Made by a program: the position numbers and the translations under genes
Shown here: positions 56,854 to 64,000 of the stretch, piece by piece
How the letters are laid out: each line of letters starts with the position of its first letter
Numbering within the stretch: the stretch's first letter is position 1
Notes under the pieces: model-generated
What the model saw: only the letters and a program-made list of their open reading frames with translations
The model's database searches: none
Told to the model about the DNA's origin: nothing
NCBI RefSeq assembly: GCF_000222485.1
Contig: NC_015914.1
Location: forward strand, 1 to 64,000
Source of the DNA: Cyclobacterium marinum DSM 745
GTDB lineage: Bacteria > Bacteroidota > Bacteroidia > Cytophagales > Cyclobacteriaceae
Direction: 5' to 3'
DNA length: 64,000 nucleotides

Positions 56854-58650
56854 CTATTGAATGATCACCTGCAGCTTCTGATCTTTACCTGTCAGTAGGG
56901 TAATTCCTGAATTCTCATTGTCCCTAAAACGAACTTCCTTAGGTATTTTGAACCCTCGATCAAAAATATAAACAGGGTATTTTCCATCAATTGCTTCTGC
57001 AGGTATAGCTGCTACCTCCATCTCCCCATTGTTTTTTGTGAAATATCCTACAGCAATCTCTTTCCATTTAACCGCAGACCTTCCGCACCTATTGATCTCT
57101 GTTCCCTTCTTGTCAAAAAAGAGGATGCTGTAATAATCCTTTTCCCCTATGCGGGAAATTGGTCGATTATAAATGGCTACAAATTCATTTCCTGGTAAAT
57201 CCAAGCTAAACTCTCCCTCCTCGGTGGCTATTGGAGCTCCAAGCCTAAAATCTGTCAATAGATTCTCCGGATCAGGCTGCTCCTGATTTAGCTTGAAATT
57301 TTCGCTTATGATAGCTGAGAAATTTGGACCCTCTGTAAGTGAGTTAACCGAAATCAATTTCTCATCTCTATTAATCCTTCCATTTAAATCATCCTGAAAT
57401 TTGAACCAGTCTGCATAAGGTGCATAATCATCTAACACATACCAAAGTTTAACGAAAGCATTTTTTTGGTGGTTAATTGTGGTGTTTTCCAAAGAAAAGA
57501 ACACACAATGCAATACAATTTCTTCTTTTACGTGGATAAACCTATTCCGACAAACGGTGTTTCCTTCGGTGTTGATTTTTATTCCTATTGTTGAATTGGC
57601 AATGGTATTGTCTGATATAAGGTTATAAAAAGCATAGTCACGTCCTTCGTCTGTAATGTCATTTCTTGTGTCTCTTCCCATGCGTGAGCCTATATGTATG
57701 GCTACCGAATAACCATCAAATTGATTGCCGCGGATAATATTATTGTGAGGCATCTGCTCCCGCAAATTATTGCTTTCCCCCATATTCCTAAACATGGAAA
57801 TGCCAATTCTCCTTTGTTCTGATTTTATATGGGATTTAGCAAATTCATTGTTACTGATTTCACTGTCGAAAAAAGTGTCCCCAATAAAATCCCCATAGGA
57901 ATGCTGATGCTGACTGAGGGTATTGTCCCTAAAAAAATTGCCAATAAATTGATTTCTACGACTTTTACTCCCGGAGTATATGGCTCCATAGCCATTTTCA
58001 TACAGCCGGCAATTCTTCATCAAGGTGTTATATCCATTGGTATAAAAACCTACCCTGTTGCGGGTGAAAACACAATTTTCCACAATCAAACGATGTTGCT
58101 CCTGATCTCCTGAACCATTTATTTTAACACCTCGCTTCCACCCCATAAATGTAAATCTCTTTATTTGAGTTGGCTGGATCCCTGCTGCTTCAGGAAGATT
58201 ATAGAATATGCCTCGAAGTTCATTTCCTTCTTTCCATGGTTCCTTTCTTAAGGCATACAATTCATCAAGAGGAAGGCTTTGGTTGGTGGTTCTTACATCC
58301 ATAACCAATCCATTGCCATCCATCACAATACCTTGTTTTGCGATGGTAAAAAGAGATTTATTGGTAAACTGCTTACTTATTTTCACCAACCAGGGTTCTT
58401 TCCTTGATTTGAATTTAACAGAAGTATCCACATCAAACTGACGGATCAACTCTCCTTTATCATTGTACCAGGCAGCCCAACGGTCGGTATTCCAAGGGTC
58501 AAAATCCCCCTTTCCATCCTGTAAAATATCCTTAATATAAAAAACACTTTGATTTATTTCAGACGCTTCCTTAGATGCTTCATCTTGGGCAACACTGAAA
58601 TTATAGCTAAAAATAAGGGCTATTATTGATAAGAATGATTTTGTTATCAT
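56854..58650 (-). CDS. Secreted right-handed beta-helix protein
   Basis: A 598-residue exported protein with signal peptide (MITKSFLSIIALIFSYNFSVAQ). Residues 190-390 show beta-helix coils rich in Asn (RNRVGFYTNGYNTLMKNC, SGSKSRRNQFIGNFFRDN, NNIIRGNQFDGYSVAIHIG), like pectate-lyase or NosD-type repeats. The N-terminal domain and the C-terminal domain (about 400-598) are not recognised. No catalytic signature could be read. It could be a polysaccharide lyase, a surface-binding protein or a structural repeat protein. Confidence 0.78.
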   Translation of the reverse strand: MITKSFLSIIALIFSYNFSVAQDEASKEASEINQSVFYIKDILQDGKGDFDPWNTDRWAAWYNDKGELIRQFDVDTSVKFKSRKEPWLVKISKQFTNKSLFTIAKQGIVMDGNGLVMDVRTTNQSLPLDELYALRKEPWKEGNELRGIFYNLPEAAGIQPTQIKRFTFMGWKRGVKINGSGDQEQHRLIVENCVFTRNRVGFYTNGYNTLMKNCRLYENGYGAIYSGSKSRRNQFIGNFFRDNTLSQHQHSYGDFIGDTFFDSEISNNEFAKSHIKSEQRRIGISMFRNMGESNNLREQMPHNNIIRGNQFDGYSVAIHIGSRMGRDTRNDITDEGRDYAFYNLISDNTIANSTIGIKINTEGNTVCRNRFIHVKEEIVLHCVFFSLENTTINHQKNAFVKLWYVLDDYAPYADWFKFQDDLNGRINRDEKLISVNSLTEGPNFSAIISENFKLNQEQPDPENLLTDFRLGAPIATEEGEFSLDLPGNEFVAIYNRPISRIGEKDYYSILFFDKKGTEINRCGRSAVKWKEIAVGYFTKNNGEMEVAAIPAEAIDGKYPVYIFDRGFKIPKEVRFRDNENSGITLLTGKDQKLQVIIQ

Positions 58651-58827
58651 GTAGGTATTGGGCTAATTATTAATTGTATATACTAATCCTAAGCTAGGGT
58701 AAAATCTAACTTAAAATAAACCAATTAATTGTTAATTAAACCTATAAACCGTTGAAAATTTTAAACTTGAAATTAAATCATTCTCTACCCTACAAACGCT
58801 AAGCTTATTTTCCCATCAAAATGCAGC

Positions 58828-60468
58828 TTATTTAAAAACAACTATTTCCCCATTGCAATTGGGCGTTTGAATATTACAGGTTTTAATTCCATCCCCTGAA
58901 TAAGCGTAGGTATAAGTTCCCTGAAAACCATCGTCCTCATCTACTTCGACCTGAATTGTTAAGTGCTCTATCACATCAACAAAATCCGGAGACCCGGGAG
59001 GGGCAGCACACAAGTCATAGTCTCTTTCATAATTTATAGTCAATGTCTCACCATTAAAGTCGTAAAAACTAGTTACTTCCCCCTCGTTAAACCCATCAAT
59101 GCTTAAAGGGTTTTCTATGGTAATTGAACCATCCTCCTCGAAGGTAATGGTTCCTTTAGCCGAACAAGCACTGTTCATAAACTCAAATCCCCAAGTTCCT
59201 GTCATTTTATTGCTGCAATCAATGATATCATCCTCAGATTTTTCAAAGCAAAAGTCTATCTGCGAATCATACTGTGAGATGTCCACTGCATTAAAAAAAA
59301 GGAGGACACCATTCTCCAGATTCCCAACCAATGAAAGAGCTTTAATCGCTTGATTAAAAGCTTGTGATCCAATAGAATAGTTACCGGGGCAGGAATTTAT
59401 CACTCCGTGTAAACTATTGCTTGTATTTCCAATAATAGAAATAAGTTGCCCCATCCCTTGAGAAGTAGAGAGTTCATTTTGAGTCATTTGTTGGAGAACT
59501 GTTCCCGCATGACCATAAAAAAAGGAGCCAATACTTATGGCACATTCTGAATTTTTCATCAGTTTCCCTAGGGTGGTAGATACAATCCCTACAATTGACG
59601 AACTTATATTGGCACCATTTCTCCAGGCCGCATCACCTGCCCAAGAATCGGCTTTTAATGTATAAACCTGCGCTGCTGAAGGAACTTGAAACTTTATTTC
59701 CTGGGGTGTAAACAAGTCAAAATTACCCGTCACAAAATTACCAATCGTTCCCCAAGATAAAATCTCTTTGTTAACCCCATCCACCAGATAGGGATCTCCA
59801 AATTCCTTATTGTTTTCATCATACAATTGAAGGGAATAAGCCATGCTACTCGACTTATTGGTAAGGTTTACGGCATCATTGTCTATTTCCATTACCAATG
59901 GGGCAATTTCAACTTCAATCCTACTCAACAAGGAATGCTGAAAATCACCTATAGCTTCAACAATAACATCACTGGCCAAAGGATTAATTTCGCCAGAATT
60001 AATTCCTTGGACAATCAAATCATGGTAAGCATTGAATTCCGGCAACAAAGCGATCTCATCAAAGGCTTCTTGCCTTGCCTCTACGGAAAGGTTCATGACC
60101 CAAGGGTGTATCATGGCAAGACTCTGAGCTGTAGTTTTGGAATCCAGAATCACCTCTTCAGTAGTCATTGGATTTACGATATTCATCAATACTATATCAC
60201 CTTCAGGGTTAGTGGCATAGACCAATTCCATCGCATTGTCATCAAACAGTTCTACTGAACCCTCACCATTGGCTAGCTGATTCTCATTGGTAAAAAGCGA
60301 TGAAACAGTTAACTCAGATAATTTGAGAGAGGTATTCTCAGGTAAATTTAGCGATACATTAAAATCTTTTGTCTCTGCTATGGGCCATGTGGGTTCCATC
60401 TCAGGCTCCACACTGTCACAACCCACCAATAACAATATTGAAATAAGAAAAATGCTTATTTTATTCAT
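58828..60468 (-). CDS. Large lipoprotein of unknown function
   Basis: The 546-residue product has a lipoprotein signal (LLLVGC, Cys17) and an acidic N-terminus. The C-terminal 110 residues (GTWGFEFMNSACSAKGTITFEEDGS and onward) resemble a lipocalin-like barrel and contain several Cys (NSACSAKG, DYDLCAAPPG, KTCNIQTPNCNGE) that could pair. The middle is mixed and has no known motif. It is probably exposed at the outer membrane or in the periplasm. Function unknown. Confidence 0.7.
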   Translation of the reverse strand: MNKISIFLISILLLVGCDSVEPEMEPTWPIAETKDFNVSLNLPENTSLKLSELTVSSLFTNENQLANGEGSVELFDDNAMELVYATNPEGDIVLMNIVNPMTTEEVILDSKTTAQSLAMIHPWVMNLSVEARQEAFDEIALLPEFNAYHDLIVQGINSGEINPLASDVIVEAIGDFQHSLLSRIEVEIAPLVMEIDNDAVNLTNKSSSMAYSLQLYDENNKEFGDPYLVDGVNKEILSWGTIGNFVTGNFDLFTPQEIKFQVPSAAQVYTLKADSWAGDAAWRNGANISSSIVGIVSTTLGKLMKNSECAISIGSFFYGHAGTVLQQMTQNELSTSQGMGQLISIIGNTSNSLHGVINSCPGNYSIGSQAFNQAIKALSLVGNLENGVLLFFNAVDISQYDSQIDFCFEKSEDDIIDCSNKMTGTWGFEFMNSACSAKGTITFEEDGSITIENPLSIDGFNEGEVTSFYDFNGETLTINYERDYDLCAAPPGSPDFVDVIEHLTIQVEVDEDDGFQGTYTYAYSGDGIKTCNIQTPNCNGEIVVFK

Positions 60469-60831
60469 ATTAAAAATTATGATTAGGAAATTACTTAAAA
60501 ACTAAAGTCAAAAAACAAGGATGAAACTTGAGGTGATTTTGGGGGAAAATTTTTCAGTTTTATCTACTGATTTTAACTTAAAAATAAATTGTAAATTTTA
60601 AATTACAAGGGTTCTTACTTGAAAAATGATAATCAAGAGAACTAAACAAAAGGATATTTGCTCAATACCATGCCACCCATACATCTATTTAATTGATTTT
60701 AAGTGAGATACGTAAGTATTGGTATAGGAGAAAAAATTACTCCCAAATTGTTTCCAAAAAGATTAATAGCCGGCTCTCCTTAGGCAAAACTAGAAAAAGC
60801 ATTATTTAAACAGAGATAATGTAATCAAATT
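60469..60831. other. Intergenic region upstream of the unknown lipoprotein
   Basis: About 363 bases of AT-rich DNA with no credible open frame, RNA gene or strong hairpin. It presumably holds the promoter of the lipoprotein gene and the transcript end of the DUF1761 gene. Confidence 0.35.
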
Positions 60832-61242
60832 TCACCAAGCCCCTAGAATCCCTCCCATTAAAGTAAGAGCAAGGATGCAATAACCTGCATTGATTAAGAA
60901 TGCCTTGAAGGACCGGTTTTCAAATAGATACAAGATTCCCAATAAAGTAGCCACCCAACCAAAACCTGCCAAGAATCCAGCAATCAGACCATAGGACATA
61001 TTGGCATTTACTCCAATAAACAACTCTAGGTTCAAAGCAGCAACAAAGGCCAATAATAATGACAAGCCAAATACCTTAGACATATTCCTAGTATTCAAGT
61101 CCGATTCTGTAAATCCAAATGCACGCATCCAAGCCTTACCAAATAATGGTCCATACCAAATCCCTCCTACCAAGAAGGAGGATCCTGAGGCAACTATGAC
61201 CGATAACCAATTAATGTTTGCAAAAGCTGATACCATATCCAT
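60832..61242 (-). CDS. DUF1761 family membrane protein
   Basis: The 136-residue inner-membrane protein has four helices and the DUF1761 signature (NWLSVIVASGSSFLVGGIWYGPLFGKAWM, with the following FGFTESDL). The family is widespread and unstudied. It is 63 bases downstream of the AraC regulator gene, in the same direction, and could be its target. Confidence 0.88.
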   Translation of the reverse strand: MDMVSAFANINWLSVIVASGSSFLVGGIWYGPLFGKAWMRAFGFTESDLNTRNMSKVFGLSLLLAFVAALNLELFIGVNANMSYGLIAGFLAGFGWVATLLGILYLFENRSFKAFLINAGYCILALTLMGGILGAW

Positions 61243-61305
61243 AATGCATTGTTATTTTGTTCTTTACAATACTAGTGGTATTTGAAATCCTGAAATAGTA
61301 AAAAA

Positions 61306-62133
61306 TTAACCTTTCTTATCCAGTGGAAAAAAATTCGTTCCCTCTTGAAAACCTTGTTGAATAAATTTCAAAGGATTAATTCCTGAAAAATGCTTAAATT
61401 CCTTGATGAAATGTGACTGATCTGTGTATTCTATTTGATAAGCAACCTGCGCCCATTCTATTTTGTTAGCTTGATGGATTTGCCGTAAAATTTCATTGAA
61501 ACGAAGCATGCGTTGATAATATTTGGGCGTCAAACCCACATATTTTTTGAATTGGTCTATCAGGTGTTTTTGAGATTTTGAATAGCCTTCAAAAATTTCT
61601 ACCGAATTGATTACCGGTTCATTCTGTAGCTTTTCCAAAACCTCTAATAAATCAGTCGGAGGGATTTTATCTTGCCGAAACCTGTTGAGCAACCAGTTCT
61701 CAGCACTTTGAAACTTTTCTTCAGTCGTTTTCCGGGTCAATATCTCCTCCCTTAAAGCAAGGATTTCTGCACCAAACACCTCCTTCCCGGAAATTACGCT
61801 GTCATTCAACTCTTGTATGGGAAAGTGAAAAAATGGAAAAGCGCCAAAAGCTTTAAATTGGATTACAAACAATTCGGACTGTTGGTGTGCAGAAATGGAA
61901 ATATGATTTTTTTGCATACCTGAAACCCAAACTTCCCTAAAAGTGGCAATCGGTTCTAAAGTTTCATTGTTATAGGTACTTCTTTGGAAGCCATCTAACT
62001 CAAAAATAATAAATACGTGTCCAGTGGGAACCACCCGTTCAATGGAGTGATCCGGCATAAAATCCGTCAAATGAAATATGGCCTCGATATATTGATTTAA
62101 TATTCCTTTGAGTAAGTGTCTTTCAAGTGGCAC
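61306..62133 (-). CDS. AraC family transcriptional regulator
   Basis: The 275-residue protein has an N-terminal cupin-like sensor region (PTGHVFIIFELDGF) and a C-terminal AraC double helix-turn-helix (about 170-265) with FKKYVGLTPKYYQRMLRFNEIL and the final motif QVAYQIEYTDQSHFIKEFKHFSGINPLKF. It probably activates its neighbours or a distant regulon in response to an unknown small molecule. A hairpin (62294-62342) lies upstream. Confidence 0.92.
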   Translation of the reverse strand: MPLERHLLKGILNQYIEAIFHLTDFMPDHSIERVVPTGHVFIIFELDGFQRSTYNNETLEPIATFREVWVSGMQKNHISISAHQQSELFVIQFKAFGAFPFFHFPIQELNDSVISGKEVFGAEILALREEILTRKTTEEKFQSAENWLLNRFRQDKIPPTDLLEVLEKLQNEPVINSVEIFEGYSKSQKHLIDQFKKYVGLTPKYYQRMLRFNEILRQIHQANKIEWAQVAYQIEYTDQSHFIKEFKHFSGINPLKFIQQGFQEGTNFFPLDKKG

Positions 62134-62293
62134 TGCTGATTCTGATTGGTTATTCTTATCAATATAGACAATTCAAGGATTGAAATGTAAAATAATGCAG
62201 TTTTATAAGATTAGATTTAGATTAACCAGCTCACTAATCTTTAAAACCAAGAAAAACCCAACCATTTGACTAACCTTATAATCATCTAAAATG

Positions 62294-62342
62294 ATTGATA
62301 TTTATAACCGTGAGCGGAAAGCCCTCGATTATAAATATCAAT
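62294..62342. repeat. Long inverted repeat upstream of the AraC gene
   Basis: A perfect 14-bp inverted repeat, ATTGATATTTATAA at 62294-62307 and its complement at 62329-62342, with a 21-base loop. The loop can pair further (GAG-GG with CC-CTC around AAAG). It lies between two minus-strand genes and lacks the T-run of a terminator. It may be an operator, an attenuator or a small RNA hairpin. Confidence 0.6.
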
Positions 62343-62392
62343 AACTCATTATTGAAGGTCAAGAATTTTTAGAATCCAAATAATGTACTCAA

Positions 62393-63967
62393 TCAATTGA
62401 TCTCAATCTTCACCAGTCTTTCTTTAAAAAATTTTGCTGCTACTCCTAAATAGGTATTGTCTCCTACTTTGGATATGGTTCCGGGAATCAACCAGAACTT
62501 TTTTAATTCACCACCTTTGCTGGATTTCAAAATCGTTTTAGCACTTACTTCTCCTTTGGAATTTATTTGTCCAACACGGATTTCTCTTTCAAGTGGTTCA
62601 TTGTAAATAAAATAGATGGTACCACTCTCATACATTTGATAGATCCCATTGGTGTTAAGAGTAATGTCTTTTTGTTGTTTATTAAAATTTTGAATCCAAT
62701 TGATTTCACCATTTTGAGAAATATTGGTGAATTGAAAATCATTGTTTACATGGTAAATTTTACCATTGTACGTATAGGACTCATAGTACTCTGAGGCCAG
62801 CGTAATGCTATTGTCCTCGTTAACAAATATAGATTTGATATAAGTGTTGGAAGGGACCTCCATCTCTTTACCGTTTTCAAGCTTTCGTTTTTCTTTTCCT
62901 GATAAATAATCTTCGCTTTGGTACAAAAAATCCATTTTATTTTCATTGGAAAAGGGAATGAATTTTTGCTTGTCAATTGCCAATGTAAAAGGGTTTAAAC
63001 TCTGAACAAACAGACCATCAATTTGCTTAAGCTTCTTATCATTGGAATAATAACCGGCCAATCTTACATCTTTGTTTTTATCCTGAATAAGGGACATCCT
63101 TAACAAATACTTGTCCGTATTTTTAAGATAAGTGATAACAGGGTCATCAATGCCCCTATAAAATGAATACATAAAGTGCATAAATTCATTGCCTCCTTTT
63201 ACTATGTCCACCTTACTCAACATATTAAACACCCCTTCATTGGAAAGGCGAATATTTCCATTGCTATTTAAAGATTTTATCATGCCAAATAACTTGGTAT
63301 CCGGTCCACTCTTGTCGTATTCAGGAATACTCGTATTCATTTGCCATTCTGAGTTCATCAAAGCATCAAATACCTCAACATATGCTTCAGACCCCTCATT
63401 GCTCTTACTACCCACAAAGGAGAAAACGGCGAATTTGCTATTATCTTCTGAACGAATAATATTGTAATTTGACCTTCGGTCTAGTTTCTTATTAATGATG
63501 GGCAATTCTGAAACCAATATTGGCGCTTCAAAAGCCAAGGTTTCTTGGTCCAGTTTTTTCCTGAACAAACGATTTTTATTGTTAAACGCATCTGAATAAA
63601 ACAACCATATGTCTTTATCCTTGTCTTGGTAGAAGAATTCGAAGCTTTTGTCTTTCGCTTTATTCATGACAGTCATCGGAATATCTTCTATTTTTCGGCT
63701 TTTCTCAAGTTCATACTTTTGGTTAAGCTTTTCCACGACCAACACACCTTTTGTCCCCACTCCTTTTCCATACAATGAGAAACCTTTGGAAATAGCCCGC
63801 AATAAAAAGTGTCCGTCATCTACCGTTCCAATAACGCCTATTGTACCCGTTAACAGTCCTTTTGAAGTTGGATCTGTAATTTCCACATTTATCGTCTTCT
63901 CTTGAGCAAACAATTCAAGTTGAAGCGATAGAAAAATTAATGCTGCTAGATAAAATTTTACTTTCAT
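62393..63967 (-). CDS. Secreted protein of unknown function
   Basis: The 524-residue protein has a signal peptide (AALIFLSLQLELFAQ) and no motif I recognise. The body is rich in beta-type strands with spaced Gly and Tyr (GHFLLRAISKGFSLYGKG, IYHVNNDFQFTNISQNGEINWIQNF, GTIYFIYNEPL), which could be a beta-propeller. It is the last gene in the window, with its promoter near the end. Similar large secreted proteins are common in Bacteroidota; function unknown. Confidence 0.75.
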   Translation of the reverse strand: MKVKFYLAALIFLSLQLELFAQEKTINVEITDPTSKGLLTGTIGVIGTVDDGHFLLRAISKGFSLYGKGVGTKGVLVVEKLNQKYELEKSRKIEDIPMTVMNKAKDKSFEFFYQDKDKDIWLFYSDAFNNKNRLFRKKLDQETLAFEAPILVSELPIINKKLDRRSNYNIIRSEDNSKFAVFSFVGSKSNEGSEAYVEVFDALMNSEWQMNTSIPEYDKSGPDTKLFGMIKSLNSNGNIRLSNEGVFNMLSKVDIVKGGNEFMHFMYSFYRGIDDPVITYLKNTDKYLLRMSLIQDKNKDVRLAGYYSNDKKLKQIDGLFVQSLNPFTLAIDKQKFIPFSNENKMDFLYQSEDYLSGKEKRKLENGKEMEVPSNTYIKSIFVNEDNSITLASEYYESYTYNGKIYHVNNDFQFTNISQNGEINWIQNFNKQQKDITLNTNGIYQMYESGTIYFIYNEPLEREIRVGQINSKGEVSAKTILKSSKGGELKKFWLIPGTISKVGDNTYLGVAAKFFKERLVKIEIN

Positions 63968-64000
63968 TCTCTTATTGATTTATGGTAAAAATTATATTAA

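Overview
The window looks like the dnaA end of a chromosome from a marine or saline Bacteroidota, most likely family Cyclobacteriaceae (Cyclobacterium-like). This is inferred from the low GC content, Bacteroidota-type promoter boxes (TAnnTTTG) instead of clear sigma70 boxes, GWxTD, DUF2723 and TIGR03862 family proteins, many signal-peptide lipoproteins, and a Planctomycetes-like DUF1592/DUF1552 cytochrome set known from this family. No tRNA, rRNA, CRISPR array, prophage or intact insertion sequence was recognised.

Layout. 0-4 kb: dnaA, then hemJ, a SCO copper chaperone and a small cytochrome c. 4-9 kb (minus strand): two histidine kinases, an ABC exporter of the MacB/LolCDE type and a small secreted Cys-pair protein, packed like one transcription unit. 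9.5-10.4 kb: sucD with a good promoter and terminator. 11-20 kb: a redox block of a DUF1592-type di-CxxCH protein, a Tat-exported DUF1552 protein, a membrane/haem/leucine-rich-repeat protein, a PqaA-like hydrolase and, convergent, a PQQ dehydrogenase. 20-27 kb: SixA-like phosphatase, SDR, MATE efflux pump, Nudix hydrolase, Lrp regulator, TPR protein and a SAF-domain dehydrogenase. 27-34 kb: housekeeping genes (DUF2723 membrane protein, methyltransferase, GWxTD, rlmB, rmuC). 34-42 kb: an eight-gene catabolic operon (aldolase, aldo/keto reductase, Gfo/Idh, two SDRs, RidA, M19 dipeptidase, ceramidase-like amidase), with a SprT-like gene at its tail. 42-50 kb: siderophore-interacting flavoprotein, NmrA-like SDR, HI0933-like flavoprotein, then a DapA/NAL-family lyase paired with a GH67-like lipoprotein and a further TIM-barrel-like lipoprotein. 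50-54 kb: dicarboxylate/amino acid symporter and katG. 54-57 kb: a BlaI/M56 pair in which the M56 protein ends in POTRA-like repeats, preceded by tandem operator-like repeats. 57-64 kb: secreted beta-helix protein, unknown lipoproteins, DUF1761 membrane protein and AraC regulator.

How they work together. The best candidates for under-described biology are the 11-16 kb multihaem cluster, the 35-42 kb operon (one of whose SDRs has lost the catalytic lysine), and the M56-POTRA signalling pair with its tandem repeats. Functions are family-level readings from sequence; no database search was run.
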